Numbered from the stretch's first letter, positions 16,720 to 26,406 are shown. The stretch: DNA of 64,000 bases from Thomasclavelia sp. (GCA_028749475.1 JAQVWN010000008.1:1-64000), one strand, 5' to 3'. The notes: generated by a model from the letters alone, not told the origin. Translations and numbers: made by a program.

Positions 16720-17682
16720 ATGGAAATAATAAAACTTGCACCAGCCTTTAAAGATTATTTATGGGGTGGTAGAAAATTAGTAACTGAATTTAAAAAAGAT
16801 TGTGATTTTGAAAAAGTAGCTGAAAGTTGGGAACTTTCTTGTCATAAAGACGGACCAAGTACTGTTTTAAATGGTCAATACAAGGGTAAGACTTTCACTG
16901 AATACTTAAATGGTAAAGGAAAAGAATGTTGGGGAACTGATTGTAAAAATTATGAAACATTCCCAATCTTAATTAAGTTTATTGATGCTAAACAAGCATT
17001 AAGTATTCAAGTTCATCCTGATGATGAATATGCTTTAAAAAATGAACATGAATATGGTAAAAATGAATTTTGGTATGTTTTAGAAGCTGAACCTGATGCT
17101 TTTTTATACTATGGTGTAAATAAGGAAATGACAAAAGATGAATTTAGAGCATCAATTGAAAATGATACTGTATGCGATAATTTAAAGAAAGTTAATGTAA
17201 AAAAAGGTGATTGTTTCTATATTCAAGCAGGTACTATCCACGCTATTGGGGCTGGTACTTTAATTGCTGAAATACAACAAACTTCTAATTCTACTTATCG
17301 TGTATATGATTTTAAAAGATTAGGTGTTGATGGTAAACCACGTGAACTTCATATTGATAAAGCAGTAGCCGTAGCTAATCTTGTACCTAATGCTAAAAAT
17401 GGTGAAGCTGAAGGTAAACTAGAAGTTAAAGATGGTTACGATGAATTACTTCTTACTAATAATAATTATTTCAATTGTACTAGATATGACGTAAAAGATG
17501 CTGTAACTTTAAAAGTTAATAATAATACATTCCAAGGTCTTACAATCTTAGAAGGAAACGGGAAAATATTATTTGATAATCAAGAATTAGATCTTGTTAA
17601 AGGTGATAGTGTATTTGTACCAGCTGACGAAGGTGAATATACAGTTAAAGGAAATATTTCATTTATTGTCTCTAAAGTTTAA
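16720..17682 (+). CDS. manA: Mannose-6-phosphate isomerase, class I
   Basis: Interconverts mannose-6-phosphate and fructose-6-phosphate with a zinc ion. The ATG at 16720 is preferred over one nine codons upstream because a full AAAGGAGG lies between them with correct spacing; this gives 320 residues, the usual length for Firmicutes ManA. The zinc-binding cupin motifs are present: QVHPDDEYA, then NEFWYVLEAE (Glu ligand), and later AGTIHAIG (His ligand). The substrate Arg is probably in STYRVYDF. The gene stands alone with its own promoter; no mannose PTS is next to it. Confidence 0.95.
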   Translation: MEIIKLAPAFKDYLWGGRKLVTEFKKDCDFEKVAESWELSCHKDGPSTVLNGQYKGKTFTEYLNGKGKECWGTDCKNYETFPILIKFIDAKQALSIQVHPDDEYALKNEHEYGKNEFWYVLEAEPDAFLYYGVNKEMTKDEFRASIENDTVCDNLKKVNVKKGDCFYIQAGTIHAIGAGTLIAEIQQTSNSTYRVYDFKRLGVDGKPRELHIDKAVAVANLVPNAKNGEAEGKLEVKDGYDELLLTNNNYFNCTRYDVKDAVTLKVNNNTFQGLTILEGNGKILFDNQELDLVKGDSVFVPADEGEYTVKGNISFIVSKV

Positions 17683-17710
17683 ATTAATATTATGAAATCA
17701 TAGTAACATG

Positions 17711-17719
17711 TGTTATACT
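17711..17719 (+). promoter_or_regulatory. Extended -10 promoter of the YneF-like gene
   Basis: TGTTATACT (TATACT at 17714-17719), 32 bp before the start codon. Confidence 0.5.
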
Positions 17720-17750
17720 AGAATAGTCTATTTTAGGAGGAATTATATAA

Positions 17751-17951
17751 ATGTTATATGGTATTATAGGTGCCGTTATTGGTGCTATTATTGGTTTCTT
17801 TTTAGCTCGTTATACATTTAAAAAACAAATGAAAAAGAATCCACCAATTAATGAAAAAATGATTAGAGCGATGTATTCAGAAATGGGCCGCAAACCTAGT
17901 GAAGCACAAGTTGTAAGAATCATGAATTCAATTAATAAACAATATAAATAA
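17751..17951 (+). CDS. yneF: UPF0154 family small membrane protein (YneF-like)
   Basis: A 66-residue protein with one N-terminal membrane helix (residues 3-22, Gly/Ile-rich) and a conserved basic, soluble tail. The tail motif KNPPINEKMIRAMYSEMGRKPSEAQV is the hallmark of UPF0154/YneF. A strong AGGAGG precedes the ATG. It lies near tkt as in Bacillus. The function is unknown; its location is the cytoplasmic membrane. Confidence 0.93.
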   Translation: MLYGIIGAVIGAIIGFFLARYTFKKQMKKNPPINEKMIRAMYSEMGRKPSEAQVVRIMNSINKQYK

Positions 17952-17968
17952 GGCTATGCCTTATTTTT
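17946..17968 (+). terminator. Intrinsic terminator after the YneF-like gene
   Basis: Stem AAATAAGGC / GCCTTATTT with a 3-nt loop and T-run, beginning inside the stop region. The next gene starts 4 bp later. Confidence 0.75.
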
Positions 17969-17972
17969 ATTT

Positions 17973-18602
17973 ATGAAGATATTTGTGACAAGACATTCCA
18001 AAACTATTTGGAATGAAGAAATGCGGCTCCAAGGATGGAAAGATTCTAATTTAACTAGGCAAGGAATTAAAGATTGCAAAGATTTAAGTGAATATATGAA
18101 GAATATTCATATAGATCAAGTCTACTCCAGTCCTTTAAATAGGGCGGTTCAAACAACAAATCTAATATTTAAGCAAGATTATATTGTTGATGATCGGCTA
18201 AAGGAAATGAATTTTGGTGATTACGAAGGTAAGTTGATACCTTTTTTAAAAGAAAATAAAAAGGATTATTATGATTTATGGAATAATCCTACTGATAATT
18301 CAAGACTTCCTGGTGGCGAATCTTACAAAGAAGTAAAAGCTCGATTAAATGATTTTATAAAGGATGTTTATAAACAACATTCAAATGATTCTATATTTAT
18401 TACAATTCATGGAATGTTATTTAATGTTTTAATGCTTATTGTAAAAGACATTCCAACTGAAAGATTAGTTGAAATCAATAATACAGTGGTTAAAGGGTGT
18501 TCACTTACTGAGGTTAACTATGATGGAAAAGAATTTGATATTGTTAGGTTAGGTGATGATTCTTTTCTTAAAAATAAAACTAAAGAAAATAGTTATAAAT
18601 AA
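17973..18602 (+). CDS. Histidine phosphatase family protein (phosphoglycerate mutase-like)
   Basis: A 209-residue branch-1 histidine phosphatase. The phosphohistidine is His8 in TRHSKTIWN (Ser replaces the usual Gly after RH). Further landmarks are VYSSPLNRAVQTT (Arg pocket), the acid-base region EMNFGDYEG, and the second His in ITIHGMLFN. Members act on phosphosugars, phosphoglycerate or cobalamin intermediates; the substrate here is open. The start is only 5 nt from a terminator stem and has no clear Shine-Dalgarno, so its expression may depend on readthrough. Confidence 0.87.
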   Translation: MKIFVTRHSKTIWNEEMRLQGWKDSNLTRQGIKDCKDLSEYMKNIHIDQVYSSPLNRAVQTTNLIFKQDYIVDDRLKEMNFGDYEGKLIPFLKENKKDYYDLWNNPTDNSRLPGGESYKEVKARLNDFIKDVYKQHSNDSIFITIHGMLFNVLMLIVKDIPTERLVEINNTVVKGCSLTEVNYDGKEFDIVRLGDDSFLKNKTKENSYK

Positions 18603-18630
18603 AAAAGGCAATCTAATGATTGCCTTTTAA
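18601..18630. terminator. Bidirectional terminator between the histidine phosphatase gene and plsY
   Basis: Stem AAAAGGCAATC / GATTGCCTTTT with a TAAT loop, flanked by A and T runs on both sides. It serves two convergent genes and overlaps the stop of plsY. Confidence 0.88.
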
Positions 18631-19238
18631 ATCCAAGATACTTTATTTTCTGTGCCATTCTTAATTTTGTTTATATTTGATTTATGTCTATAAACAATTA
18701 GAAAAACTATTAAAAAATTAATGATTTTTCCTTCAATTGAGATAGGCATTAGTAGTGTCAGTACACCACAACAAATTGCTGCACAAATTGAAGAAAGAGA
18801 GACATATTTAGATATTTTCAATACCAATAAGAATATTACTAAGGCTATTAAAGCTCCAATAGGGTTTATTACCAGGAAGTATCCAAATGATGAAGCAACT
18901 GCTTTACCTCCTTTAAACCCTGCAAATATTGGATAACAGTGCCCAATAATACAACATAAAGCTGCTAGATAAATTATGTCATAGTTTAAACTAAATATTT
19001 TAGCCATTAAACCAGCTAGAACAGTTGTTACAATAGCTTTAGAAGCATCTAACGCTATTACAATAAAACCGGCTTTTTTTCCAAGGACTCTTCCAGCATT
19101 ACTGCCACCTAGATTACCAGAACCATAGTCTCTAACATCAGTATGATAGAAGACTTTTCCAATTACTAAAGCAAAAGGAATTGAGCCATATAAATATGAA
19201 ATAATTAATATTAAAATTGTTAAAATTATCTTTATCAT
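18627..19238 (-). CDS. plsY: Acyl-phosphate:glycerol-3-phosphate acyltransferase
   Basis: Transfers an acyl group from acyl-phosphate to glycerol-3-phosphate, the first step of phospholipid synthesis, in the membrane. The 203-residue protein has about five membrane helices and the PlsY loops: motif 1 YGSIPFALVIGK, then SGNLGGSNAGRVLGKK (motif 2, acyl/phosphate binding), and FKGGKAVASSFG. The ATG at 19238 is chosen because GGTGA lies before it, while the upstream ATG has no ribosome-binding site. It is divergent from parE, the same neighbourhood as plsY-parE-parC in Bacillus but with plsY inverted. Confidence 0.95.
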   Translation of the reverse strand: MIKIILTILILIISYLYGSIPFALVIGKVFYHTDVRDYGSGNLGGSNAGRVLGKKAGFIVIALDASKAIVTTVLAGLMAKIFSLNYDIIYLAALCCIIGHCYPIFAGFKGGKAVASSFGYFLVINPIGALIALVIFLLVLKISKYVSLSSICAAICCGVLTLLMPISIEGKIINFLIVFLIVYRHKSNINKIKNGTENKVSWI

Positions 19239-19288
19239 TTTATCACCAAGAAACATTATAAATAATTATGACTAAAAAGCAATTATCT

Positions 19289-19317
19289 TTGATAAATAGG
19301 CATGGTTTAAGTATAAT
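19289..19317 (+). promoter_or_regulatory. Sigma-A-type promoter of parE-parC
   Basis: TTGATA (19289-19294), 17-bp spacer and TATAAT (19312-19317). The start codon follows after about 26 bp with AAAGGAG between. Confidence 0.82.
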
Positions 19318-19343
19318 ATAGGAACGTAAAGGAGTGTATTATT

Positions 19344-21275
19344 TTGGCAAAAACTAATAATTACGATGAGTCAAATATTCAAATATTAGAAGGACTTGAA
19401 GCTGTTAGAAAAAGACCAGGAATGTATATTGGTTCTACTGATGGTAGAGGGCTACATCATCTAGTATGGGAAATAGTTGATAATGCTGTAGACGAAGCAT
19501 TATCTGGCTATGGTGACTTAATTGAAGTAACTATAAATAAAGACAATAGTATTAGAGTAGAGGATCATGGACGTGGTATGCCTACTGGAATGCATGCATC
19601 TGGTAAGCCTACAACTGAAGTAATCCTTACAATTTTACATGCTGGTGGTAAATTTAATGAAGATGGTGGATATAAAACGTCTGGTGGTCTTCATGGAGTT
19701 GGTGCTAGTGTTGTTAACGCATTAAGTAAGTGGTTAGAAGTGACCGTTTATCGTGATGGAAAGATCTGTAGTCAACGTTTTGAAGATGGTGCTAAAAAAA
19801 TAGGAAAACTTAAAACTATCGGTAAAACTAATAAAACTGGAACAGTCATTGAGTTTATGCCTGATGATAGTATTTTTTCAACTACAAATTTTGATTATAA
19901 CATTATTAATGAAAGACTTAGAGAGACTTCATATTTATTAAGCGGAGTTCAAATTGATATTGAAGATAAAAGGACTAATAAAAAAGCTAGTTATAAATTT
20001 GATAATGGACTAGAATCATTTATTCAATATTTAAACCTTAATAAAACTCCAATTAATAATAAACCTATTTTCTTTACAGGAGAATCTAAGGGAATTGAAG
20101 CTGAAATTGCTATGCAATTTACAACTACATATCAAGATACAACAATTAGCTTTGTAAACCTTGTAAGGACTGGTGATGGGGGAACTCATGAAACTGGTTT
20201 TAGATCTGGACTAACGAAAGCAATTAATGAATATGCTCGTAAATATGGTTTATTAAAACCTAAAGATAAGAACTTAGAAGGTACTGATGTTAGAGAAGGA
20301 ATGACAGCAATAATTTCTGCCAAAGTTCCTGAACATTTACTTCAATTTGAAGGACAAACAAAAGGAAAACTTGGGACACCTGATGCGAGACCAGTTTTAG
20401 ATGCTATCGTCTATGAAAATATGACATATTATCTTGAGGAAAATAAAGAAACTGCTGATGCTTTAGTTACTAAAATGATTAAAGCTTCACAGGTTAGAGA
20501 AGCAACAAGAAAAGCAAGAGAAACTGCTCGTAAGGGTAAAACTGCAAGACAAGAGCGTATTTTAAGTGGAAAACTTGCCCCAGCTCAATCTAAAGATAGT
20601 TCTAAAAAAGAATTATACCTTGTCGAAGGAGACTCTGCTGGAGGTAGTGCTAAGCAAGGAAGAGATCGTAAATATCAAGCTATTCTTCCTCTTAGAGGAA
20701 AAGTACTAAATAGTGAAAAGTCTAATATTGAAGATATTTTAAAGAATGAAGAATTATCAACCCTAGTTAACACTATTGGAGCTGGAGTTGATACTGATTT
20801 CCATGTGAAAGATTCTCACTATGATAAAATCATTATTATGACCGATGCCGATACTGATGGAGCTCATATTCAAATATTATTACTTACTTTCTTTTACCGT
20901 CACATGCGTGACCTTATTAAAGCAGGTAAGGTATATATCGCTATGCCTCCACTTTATAAAGTATCTAAAAAAAGTGGTAAAAGTGAAGATCATATTTATG
21001 CTTGGGAAGATGATGAATTAGAAGCAGCAAAAAAGAAAATCGGACGAGGATATGGTGTTCAAAGATATAAAGGATTAGGGGAAATGAACTCTGATCAACT
21101 TTGGGAAACAACAATGAATCCTGAAACTAGAACCCTTATTCAAGTAACGATTGATGACCCAACAATGGCTGAAAGAAGAGTTTCAGTTTTGATGGGAGAT
21201 AAAGTTGAACCAAGAAGAGAATGGATTGAAGATAATGTTCAATTCACTTTAGAAGATAATTTTAAAATAGATTAG
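19344..21275 (+). CDS. parE: DNA topoisomerase IV subunit B
   Basis: ATPase subunit of the enzyme that unlinks replicated chromosomes. Residues 1-220 form the GHKL ATPase domain (VDNAVDEAL, EDHGRGMPTG, GGLHGVGASVVNALS). The TOPRIM region has VEGDSAGGSAKQGRDR and DADTDGAHI, and the C-terminal region RYKGLGEMN...QLWETTMNPETR is typical of type IIA B subunits. The length of 643 residues fits ParE or a short GyrB; adjacency to plsY and parC points to ParE. Translation starts at TTG (19344), with GGAG 9 nt upstream; no closer ATG is in frame. It is followed by parC after 9 bp. Confidence 0.93.
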   Translation: MAKTNNYDESNIQILEGLEAVRKRPGMYIGSTDGRGLHHLVWEIVDNAVDEALSGYGDLIEVTINKDNSIRVEDHGRGMPTGMHASGKPTTEVILTILHAGGKFNEDGGYKTSGGLHGVGASVVNALSKWLEVTVYRDGKICSQRFEDGAKKIGKLKTIGKTNKTGTVIEFMPDDSIFSTTNFDYNIINERLRETSYLLSGVQIDIEDKRTNKKASYKFDNGLESFIQYLNLNKTPINNKPIFFTGESKGIEAEIAMQFTTTYQDTTISFVNLVRTGDGGTHETGFRSGLTKAINEYARKYGLLKPKDKNLEGTDVREGMTAIISAKVPEHLLQFEGQTKGKLGTPDARPVLDAIVYENMTYYLEENKETADALVTKMIKASQVREATRKARETARKGKTARQERILSGKLAPAQSKDSSKKELYLVEGDSAGGSAKQGRDRKYQAILPLRGKVLNSEKSNIEDILKNEELSTLVNTIGAGVDTDFHVKDSHYDKIIIMTDADTDGAHIQILLLTFFYRHMRDLIKAGKVYIAMPPLYKVSKKSGKSEDHIYAWEDDELEAAKKKIGRGYGVQRYKGLGEMNSDQLWETTMNPETRTLIQVTIDDPTMAERRVSVLMGDKVEPRREWIEDNVQFTLEDNFKID

Positions 21276-21284
21276 GAGAGTATA

Positions 21285-23903
21285 ATGTCAGATAATAAAA
21301 TAGAAATGAATCTCGAGACTATTATGGGTGACCGTTTTAGTAAATACTCTAAATATATAATTCAAGAAAGAGCCTTACCAGACGTTCGTGATGGCCTAAA
21401 ACCAGTTCAAAGAAGAATTCTTTATGCTATGTTTAAAGAAGGAAACACTTTTAATAAACCATACCGTAAATCTGCTAAAACTGTTGGTAACGTTATTGGT
21501 AATTATCACCCTCATGGTGATACTTCTGTCTATGATGCAATGGTAAGATTGTCACAAGAATGGAAAATGAGAATTCCACTTGTTGATATGCAAGGTAATA
21601 ATGGGTCAATAGATAATGATCCAGCAGCTGCAATGCGTTACACTGAAGCTAGACTTGCACCAATTGCTAATGAATTACTTACTAATTTAGATAAAGATAC
21701 AGTTTTAATGTCTTTAAACTTTGATGATACTGAGTATGAACCAACTGTATTACCTGCAGGTTATCCAAATTTAATTGTTAATGGAGCAACTGGTATCTCA
21801 GCTGGGTATGCAACTGATATTCCACCTCATAATTTTGAGGAAGTTATAGATGCAACAGTTTATAAAATAAAACATCCAGAAGCTACTTTATCTAGACTTA
21901 TGAATTATATTAAAGGCCCTGATTTTCCAACAGGAGCAATAGTTGAGGGAAGAGAAGGAATTGTTAAAGCTTTAAAAACTGGACGTGGAAAAGTAATTGT
22001 TCGTTCTAAAACCGAAATAGTTGAATCTAAAAATATGAATCAAATCGTCGTTACGGAAATACCATATGAAGTTAATAAAGCTGATATGGTAAGAAAAATT
22101 GATGAAATTAGATTTAATAAAGATATTGATGGAATTATCGAAGTTAGGGATGAGTCTGATCGTAAAGGACTTAGAGTTGTAATTGATTTAAAGAAAACAG
22201 TTGATATAAATAACACTTTAAATTATTTTTATAAAAACACTGATCTTCAAAAAAATTATAATTACAACATGGTAGCTATTAAAGATAAAAGACCAGTTCA
22301 AATGGGCGTTGTCGAAATGATTGAAGGCTATATTGCTCATGAAGTAGATGTTACTACAAGAGCTGCCAATTATGATTTAAATCAAGCTACAGGTCGTAAA
22401 CATATTATTGATGGACTTATTAAAGCAATATCAATTTTAGATGAAGTTGTTGCTACAATCCGTAAATCTAAGGACAAAGGTGATGCAAAAAATAACTTAG
22501 TTAACAAATATGATTTTACTGAAAAGCAAGCAGAAGCAATTGTAATGTTACAATTATATCGTTTAACTAATACGGATATTGTTTCTTTAGAAGATGAAAA
22601 TAAAGAATTGAGTGAAAAAATAGCTTATTTAAATGAAATATTAAATAATCCAGAAAAACTTAATCAAGTTATTATTGATAGATTGGTTTCCCTTAAAAAG
22701 AAATATCCAATGCCTCGATTAACTGAAATTAAGGATGAAATTACTGATACTTCAGTAAATGAAAAAGCAATGATTATTGAAGAAGATATTAATGTTTCTA
22801 TCACTAAAGATGGTTATGTTAAAAGAATATCTAATCGCTCACTTAAAGCTAGTGAGAATACCCCATTTGGTAAGAAAGATGATGACTTATTATTATCTTT
22901 ATATCAATGTTCTACTTTAGATCACTTATTGTTGTTTACTAATAAAGGTAATTATTTATATATTCCAACTTATAAATTAGAAGAATTTAAATGGAAAGAT
23001 GCTGGTAAACATATTAGTTATTTAACTAAGATGGATCCTAGTGAAAAAATCATTGAAACAATTCTAGTTAAGGACTTTAACAAAGACTTATATGTAATGA
23101 TAGCTTCCAAAAATGGACAAATCAAAAGAACTGCTTTGAAAGATTTTGAAGTTAGTAGATACACTAAAGAATATAAATGCATGGGACTTAAAAAAGATGA
23201 TGAAGTAGTTGGCGTTAAGCTTACAGATGATAATTTAGGTGTTATCTTAACTACTAGAGCTGGTTATGCAACAATGTATTCTGAAAAAGAAGTATCAATA
23301 ATTGGAGTAAAAGCCTCAGGAATTAAATCCATTAGATTAAATAATGATCATGTTGTTTCACTATCTACTTTTGATCCTATGGTAAATAGTTCATTAATAG
23401 TCGTAACGGAAGTTGGTTCTGTTAAAAGAGTAAAAATAGAAGATATTCCAGCTTGCAATAGGACTAATAAAGGAACTCTCTTATATAAGAATCCTAAATC
23501 TAAAGCGATTTATGTCTATAAATCTTTAATTGCTGAAAATAGTGATGAAATAACTATTTTAACTTCACTTAAAAATAGTAAAACATTTAAAACTACTGAA
23601 TTTTCTTTTGGTAGCGATACGCAAAAACCTACTCCTTATATCAAAATAGGTGCTGATGAAAGAATTATCAATGTATCTAAAGATAATCATATTTCAACTG
23701 ATGACTTTAAAAATATTAAAGAAAATAAAAACACTAAAATATTTGAAGAAAAGAGAGAAGAAGAAGTTACTCTTTTAGATGAATTAGAACCAGTAAAAGA
23801 AGTAGAAGTTGTTGAATCAAAAAAAGAAACAAAGCCTAAAAAGAAAAAGGAAGAATTTGAAAAAATTACTTTAGAAGATATTTTAAATGAAGATGATTTT
23901 TAG
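21285..23903 (+). CDS. parC: DNA topoisomerase IV subunit A
   Basis: DNA-cleaving subunit paired with ParE. The N-terminal breakage-reunion domain has YHPHGDTSVYDAMVRLSQ and the catalytic Tyr in MRYTEARL. The quinolone-contact position following HGD is Thr, a natural state in several genera. A C-terminal beta-propeller with repeating GYxK/GQIKRT-type strands fills about residues 500-800. The protein ends in a charged tail (about 810-872) rich in Lys and Glu that is not part of the enzyme fold. Length 872. AGGAGAG precedes the ATG. Confidence 0.93.
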   Translation: MSDNKIEMNLETIMGDRFSKYSKYIIQERALPDVRDGLKPVQRRILYAMFKEGNTFNKPYRKSAKTVGNVIGNYHPHGDTSVYDAMVRLSQEWKMRIPLVDMQGNNGSIDNDPAAAMRYTEARLAPIANELLTNLDKDTVLMSLNFDDTEYEPTVLPAGYPNLIVNGATGISAGYATDIPPHNFEEVIDATVYKIKHPEATLSRLMNYIKGPDFPTGAIVEGREGIVKALKTGRGKVIVRSKTEIVESKNMNQIVVTEIPYEVNKADMVRKIDEIRFNKDIDGIIEVRDESDRKGLRVVIDLKKTVDINNTLNYFYKNTDLQKNYNYNMVAIKDKRPVQMGVVEMIEGYIAHEVDVTTRAANYDLNQATGRKHIIDGLIKAISILDEVVATIRKSKDKGDAKNNLVNKYDFTEKQAEAIVMLQLYRLTNTDIVSLEDENKELSEKIAYLNEILNNPEKLNQVIIDRLVSLKKKYPMPRLTEIKDEITDTSVNEKAMIIEEDINVSITKDGYVKRISNRSLKASENTPFGKKDDDLLLSLYQCSTLDHLLLFTNKGNYLYIPTYKLEEFKWKDAGKHISYLTKMDPSEKIIETILVKDFNKDLYVMIASKNGQIKRTALKDFEVSRYTKEYKCMGLKKDDEVVGVKLTDDNLGVILTTRAGYATMYSEKEVSIIGVKASGIKSIRLNNDHVVSLSTFDPMVNSSLIVVTEVGSVKRVKIEDIPACNRTNKGTLLYKNPKSKAIYVYKSLIAENSDEITILTSLKNSKTFKTTEFSFGSDTQKPTPYIKIGADERIINVSKDNHISTDDFKNIKENKNTKIFEEKREEEVTLLDELEPVKEVEVVESKKETKPKKKKEEFEKITLEDILNEDDF

Positions 23904-23915
23904 AAAGGATAATTA

Positions 23916-25007
23916 ATGAAAGAAATACGTTGTTATGGCTGTGGAGCAATTATTCAAAGTGATGATGAAAAAAAAGTTGGATATGTTCCAAAAAATGCTA
24001 AAGACAAAGATAATATTTTATGTCAAAGATGTTTTAAACTTAAAAATTATCATGAATTACAAAACAGTAACCTTACTAAAGATGACTTTTTAAGAATCTT
24101 AGATTCTTTAGGTAATAAAGATTGCTTAATAGTTTATATAATTGATTTATTTGATTTTAATGGAAGTATGATAACTGGTTTAAATAGACATGTAAATAAT
24201 GATAATATTGTTGTCGTGGCTAATAAAAGGGATATTCTTCCAAAGATTACTAATGATAATAAAATTATCAATTGGTTACAACATCAACTTAAAAATCAAG
24301 GATTGATTTATAAAGATATAGTTCTTACTAGTTCTAAAAAGGGATATCACTTAAATGAACTAATAGATATGATAGAGACTTATCGAAATGGTAAAGATGT
24401 TTATGTGGTAGGGGTAACCAATGTTGGTAAATCATCAGTTATTAATGCCTTACTTAAGAAATATGGCAATAGCGATAACTTGATTACAACAAGTGAATTC
24501 CCTGGTACTACATTGGATATGATTGAAATACCATTAGATGATGATAGTGCAATATTTGATACTCCCGGTATAGTAAATGAAAACCAATTTGCTCACTATG
24601 CATCTAAAGAAACTTTGAAGTATTTCCTTCCTCAAAGTGAACTTAAACCAATGACTTTTCAATTAAATAGCAATCAGTCAATATATATTGGGGGAGTTGC
24701 TAGAATGGATTTTATAAGTGGTAATAAATGTTCATTTACTTTTTATGTAAATAAACAATTAAAACTTAATCGTTGTAAACTAGAAAATGCTGACAAAAAT
24801 TATGAGAATGATCAAGTTATTAATGGAAAATTAGATATTATAAAAACAGCTAGTGATTTTAAAACAATATCTTTTGATTTACCTAATTATAAATGTGATA
24901 TAGTTATTTCAGGTTTAGGGTTTATATCTGTTAAGAACCCTGGAGCTAAAATTAGTATTAAAGTACCTGAAGGAGTTGGGGTATTTATTAGAGAAGCAAT
25001 AATATAG
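23916..25007 (+). CDS. yqeH: Ribosome biogenesis GTPase YqeH
   Basis: A circularly permuted GTPase needed for 30S subunit assembly in Firmicutes. An N-terminal zinc finger uses Cys6, Cys9, Cys36 and Cys39. The G motifs occur in permuted order: NKRD (103-106, G4), then the P-loop GVTNVGKSS (166-174, G1), FPGTT (G2/G3 region) and DTPG (215-218). A C-terminal domain of about 130 residues follows, as in the family. Length 363. It opens an operon that continues with yhbY, nadD-yqeK, rsfS and yqeM, the Bacillus yqeH-yqeM order without aroE. Confidence 0.96.
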   Translation: MKEIRCYGCGAIIQSDDEKKVGYVPKNAKDKDNILCQRCFKLKNYHELQNSNLTKDDFLRILDSLGNKDCLIVYIIDLFDFNGSMITGLNRHVNNDNIVVVANKRDILPKITNDNKIINWLQHQLKNQGLIYKDIVLTSSKKGYHLNELIDMIETYRNGKDVYVVGVTNVGKSSVINALLKKYGNSDNLITTSEFPGTTLDMIEIPLDDDSAIFDTPGIVNENQFAHYASKETLKYFLPQSELKPMTFQLNSNQSIYIGGVARMDFISGNKCSFTFYVNKQLKLNRCKLENADKNYENDQVINGKLDIIKTASDFKTISFDLPNYKCDIVISGLGFISVKNPGAKISIKVPEGVGVFIREAII

Positions 25008-25021
25008 AAAGCAGGTTAATA

Positions 25022-25309
25022 ATGTTAACAGGAAAACAAAAAAGATATTTACGATCAGAAGCAAATGGTTTAAAAGCAATATTTCAAGTTGGAAAAGATG
25101 GAATTCATCAAACTCAAATTGAATCAATAAATGATGCTTTAAAAGCCAAAGAATTAATTAAAATTAAGATTTTAGAAACTTGTGATGCATCTAAGAATGA
25201 AATTGCAATTGAACTTTCTATGAAAACAAAGGCGGAAGTTGTTCAAATACTTGGTAGAACTATTATTCTTTATAAACAATCTGAAAAGGAAATCTATAAA
25301 CTTCCATGA
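25022..25309 (+). CDS. yhbY: YhbY family RNA-binding protein (CRM domain)
   Basis: A 95-residue CRM-domain protein associated with pre-50S particles in relatives; Bacillus calls it YqeI. The start LTGKQKRYLRSEANGLKAIFQVGKDGI is the conserved CRM opening with the GxxG-like loop, and TKAEVVQILGRTIILYK closes the domain. It overlaps nadD-yqeK by 4 nt (ATGA), so translation is likely coupled. It lies between two other ribosome or NAD genes of the same operon. Confidence 0.95.
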   Translation: MLTGKQKRYLRSEANGLKAIFQVGKDGIHQTQIESINDALKAKELIKIKILETCDASKNEIAIELSMKTKAEVVQILGRTIILYKQSEKEIYKLP

Positions 25310-26406
25310 GTAAAATAGGCATTTTTGGAGGAACTTTTGATCCCATTCATAAGGGGCATACCAAAATGATGGAAATAGCTATTGATAAACTGTCATTAGA
25401 TATGTTGTTAGTTATTCCAACGAAGAATAATCCTTGGAAAGACAGTTGCGAAGCAAGTAATGATAATCGGATTGAAATGATTAGTATTGCTCTTAGAAAT
25501 CTTAAGAAGGCTAAAATATCTAGAATCGAAATAGATGATAATAGTGATGATAAAAGCTATACAACTTATACCATCGATAAATTAAAGAAGTTATATCCAA
25601 ATGATGAACTATATTATATTGTTGGTATGGATCAAGCATCATCATTCGATAAATGGTTTGAAGCAAAAAAGATAGCTAATAATGTTCAAATGGTTGTTTG
25701 TAATCGTAAAGGTTATCAACCCAATGACAATATTAAAAAATTTAATTTTATTGAATTAGAAAATGATTATGAAGATGGATCATCGACTGGGTTTAAAGAT
25801 GGTAATATTGAATATGTTGATAAAGAAGTGTTAAGATATGCAACTAATCATGGTTTATATTTAGAATATATGATTAAATGTCAAATGAAGGATAAACGAT
25901 ATAAACATTCTTTATCAGTTGCATCACTTTGCAAAGAATTTGCATTATCTAATAATGTAAATCCTTTGAAGGCTTATATTGCTGGGATGATGCATGATGT
26001 TGCTAAAGAAATGGATGATAGTAAAGCGGAAGAATTAATGAATAAATATTATCCTAATTATGTAGCTAAACCTCGCCCAATATGGCATCAATGGTTATCA
26101 AGTTATATGTGTAAAAATGTTTATTTAATTGATGATGATGATATTTTAAAAGCCATTGAAGATCACACGACTGGGAGTACTTCTATGAGTAAACTTGGTA
26201 AATGTTTATATTGTGCTGATAAATATGATCCTACTAGAGGTTATGATTCATCAAAGGAAATACAGTTATGCAAAGAAAACATTGATGAAGGATTTAAACA
26301 ATCATTAATTGATTTTTATAACTTTTCAAAAGAAAAACATCGCGATATTGATGAAGTGTTCTTTGGAATATACGATAAATATGTAAAAGGAGAATTTAAT
26401 GGATAA
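25306..26406 (+). CDS. Fused nicotinate-nucleotide adenylyltransferase (NadD) and YqeK HD-domain hydrolase
   Basis: A 366-residue fusion. Residues 1-185 are NadD, which makes deamido-NAD from nicotinate mononucleotide and ATP: the nucleotidyltransferase motif GGTFDPIHKGH (8-18), the substrate region GMDQASSFDKWF, and SSTGF (159-163) where most NadD have SSTxIR. Residues 190-366 are a YqeK-type HD hydrolase, with His201, His230-Asp231, His287 and Asp305 as likely metal ligands; relatives split diadenosine tetraphosphate. Bacillus has two separate genes, nadD and yqeK. Fusions of this pair are known in some Mollicutes. No frameshift is involved. It overlaps rsfS by 8 nt. Confidence 0.93.
   Translation: MSKIGIFGGTFDPIHKGHTKMMEIAIDKLSLDMLLVIPTKNNPWKDSCEASNDNRIEMISIALRNLKKAKISRIEIDDNSDDKSYTTYTIDKLKKLYPNDELYYIVGMDQASSFDKWFEAKKIANNVQMVVCNRKGYQPNDNIKKFNFIELENDYEDGSSTGFKDGNIEYVDKEVLRYATNHGLYLEYMIKCQMKDKRYKHSLSVASLCKEFALSNNVNPLKAYIAGMMHDVAKEMDDSKAEELMNKYYPNYVAKPRPIWHQWLSSYMCKNVYLIDDDDILKAIEDHTTGSTSMSKLGKCLYCADKYDPTRGYDSSKEIQLCKENIDEGFKQSLIDFYNFSKEKHRDIDEVFFGIYDKYVKGEFNG

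Noticed and set aside
21480-21540. Quinolone-resistance change in ParC (Thr after HGD)
   Set aside because: Thr at this position is the natural residue in several genera; without relatives for comparison it cannot be called a resistance mutation.
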